Shown in pieces: positions 6,438 to 13,780 of a stretch of DNA of 15,611 nt. This stretch comes from an uncultured Clostridia bacterium (lineage in GTDB: Bacteria > Bacillota > Clostridia > TANB77 > CAG-508): contig CAKPPL010000022.1 in assembly GCA_934177555.1 (NCBI GenBank), positions 1 to 15,611 of the forward strand. The letters are read 5' to 3'. The notes below the pieces were generated by a model. The model was not told where the DNA came from. It was given only the letters and a program-made list of their open reading frames with translations, and made no database searches. Numbering within the stretch: position 1 is the stretch's first letter; each line of letters opens with the position of its first letter. A program made the position numbers and the translations under genes.

Positions 6438-6974
6438 ATGAAGAAAGAAAATATACCAAATATATTAACCGTTATACGATTTATTTTAATACCATTTATT
6501 TTTATTACAGTTATATCTCACCATTACTTAATTGGGTTAATTATATTTACGATATCTGCTATTACAGATATCTTAGATGGATACATAGCAAGAAAATACA
6601 ATTACATAACAGACATTGGAAAATTAATTGATCCATTAGCTGATAAGTTAACTCAAATTTCATTACTTTTGGCATTAACAATATTAAATATTCTTCCTTG
6701 GTGGATACTAGCAGTTGTCTTCATTAAAGAATGTATTATGATTATTACAGCATCTGTACTTTATTCAAGAAAAGATGTAGTTGTATATAGTAAATGGTAT
6801 GGAAAATTAGCTACAATTTTATTTTATTTAGCTATTATTTGTTCTCTATTAATTAATCAATTTAATATTAATTTTTCTTTTAGAATTGATTTATATATGT
6901 ATTATTTAGCAATACTTGCAACAATATTTTCTTTAATTATGTATGGAATAAAATTTAAAATAAAAAAACAATAG
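6438..6974 (+). CDS. pgsA: CDP-diacylglycerol-glycerol-3-phosphate 3-phosphatidyltransferase
   Basis: Makes phosphatidylglycerol-phosphate from CDP-diacylglycerol and sn-glycerol-3-phosphate, the committed step to phosphatidylglycerol and cardiolipin, in the membrane. The full CDP-alcohol phosphatidyltransferase signature is present: D44-x2-D47-G48-x2-A51-R52-x8-G61-x3-D65-x3-D69. The N-terminus KKENIPNILTVIRF is typical of PgsA, and several hydrophobic helices cover about 10-40 and 75-175. At 178 aa the length is normal. ATG 6438 has AAAGGA seven bases upstream. The related phosphatidylserine synthase and cardiolipin synthase of the same superfamily are less likely given the N-terminal motif and size. 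It ends four bases from the convergent BofC-like gene. Confidence 0.92.
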   Translation: MKKENIPNILTVIRFILIPFIFITVISHHYLIGLIIFTISAITDILDGYIARKYNYITDIGKLIDPLADKLTQISLLLALTILNILPWWILAVVFIKECIMIITASVLYSRKDVVVYSKWYGKLATILFYLAIICSLLINQFNINFSFRIDLYMYYLAILATIFSLIMYGIKFKIKKQ

Positions 6975-6997
6975 AAGGCTATTCAAAGTCTTCTATT
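6970..6997. terminator. Bidirectional terminator shared by pgsA and the eight-gene unit
   Basis: AATAGAAG (6970-6977) pairs perfectly with CTTCTATT (6990-6997) over a 12-base loop. The minus-strand tail is GTTTTTTTATTTT and the plus-strand tail ATTTTATTT. Both stop codons (pgsA TAG 6972-6974, leftward TAG 6979-6981) lie inside the hairpin. Confidence 0.75.
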
Positions 6998-7578
6998 ATT
7001 TTATTTAATTCTTCTTTTCCATATATCTCTAACCCATCTTGCATATTAATTAAATCAGTTTCTGTTAAATATTCACTAGATATATTTGTTCTTTCATATA
7101 TGCTTTCAGTCCCATCATCATTTATTGTATATATTGTAATTTTACCATTTTCTACTTTTAATTTAAAATGTTCTCCACATAAATCATCAAATTCTTTGTA
7201 TAATGTAATTTTATTTGGTTCAAATCCTATTACTTTCCAATATTGATATTTTTCTTGTACTTCATCTTTTGTCAAATTTACTAACTCTTTAGGTAATTCT
7301 ACATATTCATTTATTGTATGATCACATTTGCTATAATATTTTTTTAATATCAATTCTGCATTTGCAGAAACTTTTTCTTGTGTAGATGTTACAGTTGTGG
7401 ATTCTTGATTTTCTCTATATTCTTCTGTGCATTCATCATCTACAACTTCTGATATATATACCCCTGGTTCTGGAACTTGAGTTTTTTCTTTATTATTTTT
7501 TCTAATATTATATGTAATTGTAATTACAATAATTGATAATAGTATAATACTAAATATTATTTTATACAAATTTTTCAT
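6979..7578 (-). CDS. Membrane-anchored protein with BofC C-terminal-like domain (199 aa)
   Basis: One membrane segment (about residues 6-24) anchors the protein. A spacer rich in Glu, Thr and Ser (about 30-72) follows, then a domain from about 85 to the end. That domain reads like the BofC C-terminal family: LPKELVNLTKDEVQEKYQYW, CGEHFKLKVENGKITIY, then ISSEYLTETD and the terminal pattern GLEIYGKEELNKIIEDFE. In Bacillus, BofC works in the spore intermembrane space and restrains SpoIVB during sigma-K activation. A sporulation or cell-surface signalling role is inferred here, not shown. No lipobox Cys follows the helix, so it is not an evident lipoprotein. I chose ATG 7578 (GGAAGG 10 bases upstream) over an in-frame GTG at 7596 with no ribosome site. 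It starts four bases after the comEC stop and is the last gene of the unit. Confidence 0.75.
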   Translation of the reverse strand: MKNLYKIIFSIILLSIIVITITYNIRKNNKEKTQVPEPGVYISEVVDDECTEEYRENQESTTVTSTQEKVSANAELILKKYYSKCDHTINEYVELPKELVNLTKDEVQEKYQYWKVIGFEPNKITLYKEFDDLCGEHFKLKVENGKITIYTINDDGTESIYERTNISSEYLTETDLINMQDGLEIYGKEELNKIIEDFE

Positions 7579-7582
7579 ATTA

Positions 7583-8161
7583 TCACAACCTTCCACTTTT
7601 TATATTATTGTCAAAGGTTGTTATTTTTATACAAGTCTTTCCATTTGTTTCTATTTTTATTTCGCCATTTTGATCTGTTCTATAAAAATCTATGCTTCTT
7701 TTTCTTAATCTTTCTATTATATTTTTATTGGGATGACCAAATTTATTATTCTTCCCTACTCCAATTAAAGCATAATTAGGATTTACTAAATCTAAAAATT
7801 TTTCTGTTGATGATGTTTTTGAACCATGATGTGCAATTTTTAAAATCGTAGATTGTAAATTTTTATATTTTTTACAAATTTCTTTTTCAGCAATTTCTTC
7901 AATATCTCCTGTAAACATCATTGAAAATTTCTTGTATTTCATTCTAAATACTAATGAATTATTATTAACAATATTTTGAGTAATTACTTTATTAGAATTT
8001 GGCCATAGAAAATCTATATACATATCTTTTTCTATATTAACTCTTTCTCCTGATTTTACAATAGTTACATTAATTTTATTTTTTTCAGCTAATCTTTTTA
8101 TTTTTTCATAATTTTCTGTACTATCATATTGTTCTCCTATAATTATATTATTAACCTTCAT
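7583..8161 (-). CDS. comEC: ComEC C-terminal part, metallo-beta-lactamase fragment (frameshifted comEC)
   Basis: This frame continues the metallo-beta-lactamase-like domain of ComEC. It shows the later motifs of that domain: FTGDIEEIAE, ILKIAHHGSKTSS, GVGKNNKFGHPN and the terminal FYRTDQNGEI. The in-frame codons just upstream of the ATG (8162-8187) still read like ComEC (DGTLYLLEN), and no ribosome site precedes ATG 8161 (ATTAGAAAAT). It is therefore almost certainly not an independent gene but the 3' third of comEC, displaced by -1 frame. With the upstream frame restored the protein would be about 820 aa, normal for clostridial ComEC. Alone it lacks the first metal-binding motif. Its stop overlaps the ribosome site of the BofC-like gene. 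Confidence 0.85.
   Translation of the reverse strand: MKVNNIIIGEQYDSTENYEKIKRLAEKNKINVTIVKSGERVNIEKDMYIDFLWPNSNKVITQNIVNNNSLVFRMKYKKFSMMFTGDIEEIAEKEICKKYKNLQSTILKIAHHGSKTSSTEKFLDLVNPNYALIGVGKNNKFGHPNKNIIERLRKRSIDFYRTDQNGEIKIETNGKTCIKITTFDNNIKSGRL
7589..7594 (-). promoter_or_regulatory. Ribosome binding site for the BofC-like gene, inside the comEC end
   Basis: GGAAGG on the minus strand, 10 bases before ATG 7578 and overlapping the last comEC codons. It implies translational coupling. Confidence 0.6.
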
Positions 8162-8166
8162 ATTTT

Positions 8167-10053
8167 CTAATAAATATAAAGTCCCGTCCGTACATGATCT
8201 GTATCAAAATGACTTATAATCAAATAATCTATTTTCCATATTTTTCTATTTAATAAATATGGATAAATAATATTTTTTCCTATATCATATTTTTCATTTC
8301 CACCACCATCTACAATTATTGTTTTTTTATTTGGGGTAACAATCATTGTTGAATCACCTTGTCCTACATCTATAAAATAAATTTTTAATTTTTTTGGAAT
8401 TTTAGATATTATTAAACAAAAGATAAAAATTATTATGATAAAAAATTTTATTTGTTTTCTATATGGATTTAATTTATATTTTAATAAATATATTATATTT
8501 TTTACTCTTTTTTCGCTCATATTCAAATATAATGAATTAAAGATATGATATAAATATTTAAAAATTACAACAATTACATAATAGATAATTATTTGATATA
8601 TTTCTGGTGTAAATACTTTCACATTTCCTAATGGTATCTTCTTTCCTAATTTACTTATCATAAGTAAAACATAAATAGGAATATTTATTATTTTCACAAT
8701 TATAATTCCTATTTTTATTGATATAAATGAAACTATTATTTGTATCATTCCACCTAATACTATTATTCCTATTAATGGATTTAATAATAAATTAGTTATT
8801 ATAAATGCAATACCTATATTATTAAATTTAACTAATATTATTGGTCCTATAACAATTTGTGCTGATAATGTTACAGATAACATATCTATTATTGGTAAAA
8901 ATTTATTTTGTATTCTTATAAAAATATATTTCCATTTTTTATTTTTTACTTTTATATTCATTAATATTTTGATTATTGTATCTTTAAAAAATATTATTCC
9001 TATTGTTCCTCCATAACTTAATAAAAAACTGATACTTTCTAAACTATATGGATTATTAAGTAATATTAATAATGCTGATATTGCCATGCTATTTATGGTA
9101 TCATTTTTTCGGCTAACTACAAATGCTCCATTAGCAAGTATTCCCATAATACATGCTCTTACAACAGAAATACTAAAACCTGTTATAAACATATACATTA
9201 TTAAAACAAATATATTAATAATTTTGCAATACCTTTTTCCAAAAATTCCATTACTAATATTAGTAACCAAAAAGATTATATATGTTATATGTAAACCTGA
9301 AACTGCTAATATATGTGATATACCACTTTCTGAAAAATTTTCTATAATATCTTCTTCTATATATTCTGTATGTCCTAAAAGTATTCCTAACATAATTTCA
9401 TAATTATCTTCATATGTCTTTTTTATATTAGATTCAATTTTCAAATAAATTTTATTAGAAACCTCTTCTAGTATATTATTACAATGCTTTTCTAGTATTT
9501 TTATTTTTTCTACTTGTATTGTTCCATATATTTTTTTAGTTTTTAAAAAATTTTTATAATCAAAACATTTATAATTAGTAGCCTTATTAGGTTCTTTATA
9601 TATTCCTTTTAAATTTATTTTATCTCCATATTCTAACTTCTCATCTTTGCTGACATTTATATAAAAATATGTATTATGCTCAAACTTTATTTTATATTTA
9701 TTATAAAATTCTTTTTCAATTTTATTACTTATTATATTAGCTTGAATTTCTATATTTTCTCCATCTTTGAATTTAGTTTGATACTTATTATTATAATATT
9801 TGATAATACTGCTTGAAAAAAATGATGATATAATAATTAATATTATTACATTGACTTTAAAAAATAATTTGATATATCTAAAATATCTTTTTATTGAAAA
9901 AATTTTAAATTTTCTTTTTTTATATCTATGATTTATTATAAAATATATTATTAATATTAAAATATATAAAAAGACTATACTTATTTTTAAGTATAGCCCC
10001 CATAATATACCTATAATATAACCAATTAATATAACAATAATTGGTCTATTCAA
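8167..10053 (-). CDS. comEC: ComEC/Rec2 DNA-uptake channel, N-terminal and core part (frameshifted)
   Basis: ComEC carries single-stranded DNA across the membrane in natural transformation. An N-terminal helical pair (about 5-40) and a further helix near 65-82 precede a soluble OB-like DUF4131 region (about 95-185). The Competence domain follows, with SGISHILAVSGLH (243-255) and many membrane helices to about 545. It then starts the metallo-beta-lactamase-like domain: FIDVGQGDST, IIVDGGGN and HFDTDH (615-620). After V621 the frame runs RTGLYIY and stops. The expected continuation (DGTLYLLENMK) is in the -1 frame, so a frameshift at about 8173-8193 truncates it. The start is TTG 10053, directly after the TAA of the upstream gene, with AGGAGA nine bases before. 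Competence genes are widely retained and broken in clostridia, so loss is plausible; an assembly error is the alternative. Confidence 0.9.
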   Translation of the reverse strand: MNRPIIVILIGYIIGILWGLYLKISIVFLYILILIIYFIINHRYKKRKFKIFSIKRYFRYIKLFFKVNVIILIIISSFFSSSIIKYYNNKYQTKFKDGENIEIQANIISNKIEKEFYNKYKIKFEHNTYFYINVSKDEKLEYGDKINLKGIYKEPNKATNYKCFDYKNFLKTKKIYGTIQVEKIKILEKHCNNILEEVSNKIYLKIESNIKKTYEDNYEIMLGILLGHTEYIEEDIIENFSESGISHILAVSGLHITYIIFLVTNISNGIFGKRYCKIINIFVLIMYMFITGFSISVVRACIMGILANGAFVVSRKNDTINSMAISALLILLNNPYSLESISFLLSYGGTIGIIFFKDTIIKILMNIKVKNKKWKYIFIRIQNKFLPIIDMLSVTLSAQIVIGPIILVKFNNIGIAFIITNLLLNPLIGIIVLGGMIQIIVSFISIKIGIIIVKIINIPIYVLLMISKLGKKIPLGNVKVFTPEIYQIIIYYVIVVIFKYLYHIFNSLYLNMSEKRVKNIIYLLKYKLNPYRKQIKFFIIIIFIFCLIISKIPKKLKIYFIDVGQGDSTMIVTPNKKTIIVDGGGNEKYDIGKNIIYPYLLNRKIWKIDYLIISHFDTDHVRTGLYIY

Positions 10054-11412
10054 TTAAATTACTCTCCTTGCTCCAACATATCTTGTTTTATAATAAGATG
10101 TTGATAATCCTGTTATTTTTACACCATCTTTTGGATTTGAAGCATGTATAAAATTACCATCTCCCATATATATTCCTACATGCCCTACACTTGTATTAGA
10201 ATCTCCATTAAATATCAATAAATCTCCTGCTTGTAGTTCACTTTTTTCTACAGCTACTCCATTTTGAGCTTGTGCTGAAGATGATCTACTTAATGTTATT
10301 CCAAAATGTTTATATACATATTTTGTAAAACCTGAACAATCAAATCCTGTATCAGGTGTTTCTCCACCAGATACATATTTATATTTTAAATATTGTTTTG
10401 CATAATTAACTACTTCTGTACCTGTAGTATTTGCTATTGTACTTGACTCTTCTTTTTTTTCTTCTGTACTAATTTTTTCTTCTTCTCTTGATATTTCCCC
10501 TCTCGAAGTTGTTTCTGTTGTTTTTGTACTTGATATGTATTTTGATGCTACATATCCTATTTGTCCACTTATTTTTATTTTATACCATCCATCAGTTTCT
10601 TCTAATATAGAAACTTGATCATTTAATTTTAAGCTATCAATTTCTGCACTTGTTTTGCTTGCTTCTTTTCTTACTTTTAAACTTTCTGTATTTACATACC
10701 CTGTTTTTATTACTTTCTCAGTTTCTACATTTTCTGTAACTTCTGGTTCTGGTTGTGTTGTAGTCTCTGTTGTCTGATTATTTTCTTCTTCTGGAACTAC
10801 AGTTGTATTTTCTTCATTTTTTTCTTGTTCAGTTAATGATGATTTTATTGTATTTATTCTTGCCCAACCTGATATTGTATCATTTTCTATTTTGCCCCAG
10901 TCATTTATAATTTCATATACTTTTATTTTTCCACTTATTTTTCCCTTTTCATTTGAATTTATAAGTGGAAGTAATTTTATTCCTATTTCTTGTGATAATT
11001 CATATTCTTCATTTTCTTTTATTTCATTTGCAACTGGTATATCTTGATTTACTGGTTCTTCTTGTTCATTTTCATTTACTACTTCATTTGATATTTCATT
11101 AGTTGTTGCATTTTCTTCCTCTTGTTTTGCATCTTCTTCTTTTATGTCTAATAAACTTTCACTAATATATCCATTGATTTTTTCACCATTTTTTGTTATT
11201 TGAATTTTGCACCAACCATCTGCTTTTTCTAGTACTTCTACTTCTTCATTTTTATCTAATTGTTCTATTATTGTTGATGTTGTTGATGCTTCTTTTCTTA
11301 TTCTTGCTGTTTCTGTATTAATTTTAGCTGTTGTTGCTTCTGCTTTTGTACTTAGTATTAACATGGTTATTATCATTAGTATGAATATTGCTAAGTTTCT
11401 TAACTTTTTCAT
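10054..11412 (-). CDS. Secreted NlpC/P60 peptidoglycan endopeptidase with three SH3 domains (452 aa)
   Basis: A secreted wall hydrolase, likely a gamma-D-glutamyl-diamino-acid endopeptidase. The signal peptide has KKLRN, a hydrophobic stretch (7-21) and an A-E-A site (about 24-26). Bacterial SH3 domain 1 lies at about 27-90 and domain 3 at about 234-294. Domain 2 (about 137-190) is more divergent and lacks the full start motif. Linkers are rich in Glu, Asn and Thr. The NlpC/P60 catalytic domain (about 330-452) has Cys359 (FDCSGF), His411 (GHVGIYMGDG) and His423 (FIHAS), a complete triad. SH3 repeats probably bind the cell wall. ATG 11412 is preceded by AGGAG with five bases between. Upstream ppaC ends 18 bases away, and the start of comEC abuts its stop. 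Confidence 0.92.
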   Translation of the reverse strand: MKKLRNLAIFILMIITMLILSTKAEATTAKINTETARIRKEASTTSTIIEQLDKNEEVEVLEKADGWCKIQITKNGEKINGYISESLLDIKEEDAKQEEENATTNEISNEVVNENEQEEPVNQDIPVANEIKENEEYELSQEIGIKLLPLINSNEKGKISGKIKVYEIINDWGKIENDTISGWARINTIKSSLTEQEKNEENTTVVPEEENNQTTETTTQPEPEVTENVETEKVIKTGYVNTESLKVRKEASKTSAEIDSLKLNDQVSILEETDGWYKIKISGQIGYVASKYISSTKTTETTSRGEISREEEKISTEEKKEESSTIANTTGTEVVNYAKQYLKYKYVSGGETPDTGFDCSGFTKYVYKHFGITLSRSSSAQAQNGVAVEKSELQAGDLLIFNGDSNTSVGHVGIYMGDGNFIHASNPKDGVKITGLSTSYYKTRYVGARRVI

Positions 11413-11430
11413 TTTTTCTCCTTTATAATT

Positions 11431-12348
11431 TTACATATTATTTTCTATTAATGGTAAAATTTGTTTCTTTCTAGATACAACTCCTGGCATTACAGCTATA
11501 TTGTTTTCTATTTCATATGTTTTACTTATTAATTCAGATTTATCTCCTAAAACTATTGACTCTGAATTACTATTTACTATATCTGTTATAACAAATACAA
11601 ATAAATTTAATCCTTTTTCTAATATTGTTTTATTTATTTCTTCTTCTAATTTTTCTTTTCTTTTTAATACATCTGGTATACTTACTGTATTAACTTGTGC
11701 TACTATATATTTAATTCCGTCTTTTTCCATTGTTTTAGCATCTAAAGAAAGTAATTCTTTTTCAGAATATTTTTCAAGATTTGTTCCTGCTTTTAACATT
11801 TCTAATCCATATTCTTCCATATTAATATCTGCTAATTTTGCTAATTCTTTTGCTGTATTTACATCTTTTATTGTTGTAGTTGGAGATTTTAAAAGTAATG
11901 TATCAGATATTATCGCACTTAGCATTAATCCTGCTATTTTAGGTTCTATTTCTACATTATTTAATTTATATAATTCATATAATAGTGTTGATGTACATCC
12001 TACTGGTTGAGCATAATAGAATAGTGGTTCTGATGTTGAAAAATTATTGATTCTATGATGATCTACAACTGTATCTATTTTAGCTTCTTCAATTCCTTCT
12101 ACAGTTTGTGAAAATTCATTATGGTCTACCATTATAACAACTTGACCTTTTTCAACTTTTTCTATAAATTTAGGTGTTTCAACTTTAAAATAGTTTAAAG
12201 CATATTTTGTTTCTTCATTTATATCTCCTAATCTACAAGCTATAACTTCTTCTCCTCTTATTTTTGTTTGTAAATCTGCCATTACTATACTTGAACAGAT
12301 TGAATCTGTATCAGGGTTTTTATGTCCAAATACTATAACTTTTTCCAT
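11431..12348 (-). CDS. ppaC: Manganese-dependent inorganic pyrophosphatase
   Basis: A DHH-superfamily cytoplasmic enzyme that hydrolyses pyrophosphate and so pulls biosynthesis forward. The metal ligands sit exactly where family II enzymes have them: His9, Asp13 and Asp15 in GHKNPDTDS, Asp75 in MVDHNEF, His97 in VDHHR and Asp149 in SDTL. The C-terminal substrate motif SRKKQ is present near residues 293-297. The length of 305 aa is slightly below the common 309-311 and the protein is complete. The start ATG 12348 lies one base after the hslO stop, with AAAGGA about 11 bases upstream inside hslO. No CBS or DRTGG insert is present, so it is the simple, unregulated form. Confidence 0.95.
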   Translation of the reverse strand: MEKVIVFGHKNPDTDSICSSIVMADLQTKIRGEEVIACRLGDINEETKYALNYFKVETPKFIEKVEKGQVVIMVDHNEFSQTVEGIEEAKIDTVVDHHRINNFSTSEPLFYYAQPVGCTSTLLYELYKLNNVEIEPKIAGLMLSAIISDTLLLKSPTTTIKDVNTAKELAKLADINMEEYGLEMLKAGTNLEKYSEKELLSLDAKTMEKDGIKYIVAQVNTVSIPDVLKRKEKLEEEINKTILEKGLNLFVFVITDIVNSNSESIVLGDKSELISKTYEIENNIAVMPGVVSRKKQILPLIENNM

Positions 12349-12349
12349 T

Positions 12350-13243
12350 TTAATTCATATCCTTTCTTACTCTATTTAATATTTCTTCTAATTCTTGTTT
12401 TGAAAAATTATATTTATTATTGCAAAATTGACATTGTATTTCTGCTTTTTCATCTTCTTCAATTAGTTCTTTTAATTGTTCCTCTCCTAATGTTATTAAA
12501 CTATCAGCAAATTTTTCTTTACTACATCCACATTCATAAACAGGTGTTATAGATGCATCAATAACTTTTACTTTTGAATCTCCTGTAATTTTTTGAGCAA
12601 TTTCTTTAAGTGTTAGTTTATTATCTAACATTTTTGACATTGCACCTGCTTGAAAAATAAATTTTTCTACATTAGAAATTTCTTCTTCTGTTGCATCAGG
12701 CATTGGTGTTATTATATATCCTCCACTTGATTTTACTCCATTTTTATCAACTAATACTCCTAATGCTACAGCTGAAGGTTTTTGTTCAGATATTTGAAAA
12801 TAGTTTGCAAAGTCTTCAGCTATTTCTCCTGATGTTAATGGACTAATTCCTATATAAGGCTCTTTTAATCCTATATCTTTTATTACATTTATAAATCCTT
12901 GATTTCCAACAGCACCACCTACATCTAGTTTGTCAAATTCATTTAGTGGTATATCTACATGTGGATTTGTAATACATGCTTTTACATGAGGAAAATTATC
13001 TGATACTGCTACCATTTTTCCTATTGGTCCATTTCCTTTTATTTGTATTGTTAATTTATCTGTTTTATTTTTCATATCTGCACCAATTAGTGATGTTATT
13101 GTTAACACTCTTCCAAGTGCTGCTGTTGCAACTGGACTTAAGTCATGTAATTTTCTTGCTTTTTCAACTAAATTAGTTGTTGATGCACATACTACTGATA
13201 TTTTGCCATCATATGCTAAAAACTTTATTATTTGGTCTTCCAT
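12350..13243 (-). CDS. hslO: Hsp33 redox-regulated chaperonin
   Basis: A cytoplasmic holdase switched on by oxidation of its zinc centre. The C-terminal zinc ligands are Cys238 and Cys240 (YECGC) and Cys271 and Cys274 (CQFC). The N-terminal domain carries family blocks DLSPVATAALGRVLT, QIKGNGPIGKMVAVSD and VGNQGFINVIKD. At 297 aa it has the usual length. I chose ATG 13243, with AGGAG six bases upstream (13250-13254), over an upstream ATG that would add eight residues and overlap the mscL stop. Only one base separates this start from the mscL stop, so translation is coupled. It is the only clear oxidative-stress gene in the unit. Confidence 0.95.
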   Translation of the reverse strand: MEDQIIKFLAYDGKISVVCASTTNLVEKARKLHDLSPVATAALGRVLTITSLIGADMKNKTDKLTIQIKGNGPIGKMVAVSDNFPHVKACITNPHVDIPLNEFDKLDVGGAVGNQGFINVIKDIGLKEPYIGISPLTSGEIAEDFANYFQISEQKPSAVALGVLVDKNGVKSSGGYIITPMPDATEEEISNVEKFIFQAGAMSKMLDNKLTLKEIAQKITGDSKVKVIDASITPVYECGCSKEKFADSLITLGEEQLKELIEEDEKAEIQCQFCNNKYNFSKQELEEILNRVRKDMN

Positions 13244-13244
13244 T

Positions 13245-13760
13245 TTATTCTCCTTTTTGTTCTTCATTATCTTCTTTTAATATTGATGTGCAATGTGGAC
13301 ATCTTGTTGCTTTATAATTTATTTCTGTTAAACAATATGGACATAATTTAGTTTTTGGTTCTTCATCTTGTTTTTCTTCTTCAATTTTTTTCTTTTCTTT
13401 TTTATATTTTCTTATCTTACCTGTTTTATCAATTTTTGCTACCATTTTTTCTTCTATATCTTTTAGTTCTTTCATTTTATTTAATTTGTTTAAATATCTT
13501 ACTACTAAGAATATTGAAAATGAAATAATTAAAAAGTTAACTATTGTTGTTATGAATTTTCCATATCTTATTGAAGCATTTCCTATTTTTAATACTAAAT
13601 CAGAAAAGTCAACTTTGCCTGTTAATATAGATACTGCTGGCATTATTATATCTTCTACCAATGAATTTACTATTTTTTGAAATGCTCCTCCTATTACAAC
13701 ACCTATTGCTAAATCTACTATATTTCCTTTTGTTGCAAATTCTTTAAATTCTTTCCACAT
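13245..13760 (-). CDS. mscL: Large-conductance mechanosensitive channel MscL with C-terminal zinc ribbon (171 aa)
   Basis: The N-terminus (FKEFATKGNIVDLAIGVVIGGAF) is the typical MscL amphipathic helix and pore-lining first helix. The second helix spans about 68-90. The channel opens under membrane tension and releases solutes in osmotic downshock. After a cytoplasmic charged helix (about 91-135, rich in Lys and Glu), residues 139-160 form a zinc-ribbon-like module, C140-x2-C143 and C154-x2-C157. Ordinary MscL is about 130-150 aa and ends after the helix bundle, so the ribbon is an addition. AAAGGG precedes the ATG at 13760. The gene lies between tagO (20 bases) and hslO (one base). Confidence 0.93.
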   Translation of the reverse strand: MWKEFKEFATKGNIVDLAIGVVIGGAFQKIVNSLVEDIIMPAVSILTGKVDFSDLVLKIGNASIRYGKFITTIVNFLIISFSIFLVVRYLNKLNKMKELKDIEEKMVAKIDKTGKIRKYKKEKKKIEEEKQDEEPKTKLCPYCLTEINYKATRCPHCTSILKEDNEEQKGE

Positions 13761-13780
13761 ATTTTATACCCTTTCTTGCA

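Noticed and set aside
6422..6631. Rightward 69-aa frame overlapping the pgsA start
   Set aside because: It is out of frame with pgsA, Tyr/Ile-rich and without family features; pgsA has the ribosome site and the signature motif.
8167..8195. Programmed -1 ribosomal frameshift in comEC
   Set aside because: No X-XXY-YYZ slippery heptamer is in the correct frame (the region reads ACG GGA CTT TAT), and I see no downstream stimulatory stem. Mutation or error is more likely.
11501..12010. Rightward 169-aa open frame opposite ppaC
   Set aside because: Antisense to a complete pyrophosphatase with exact metal ligands; Ser/Phe-rich shadow frame.
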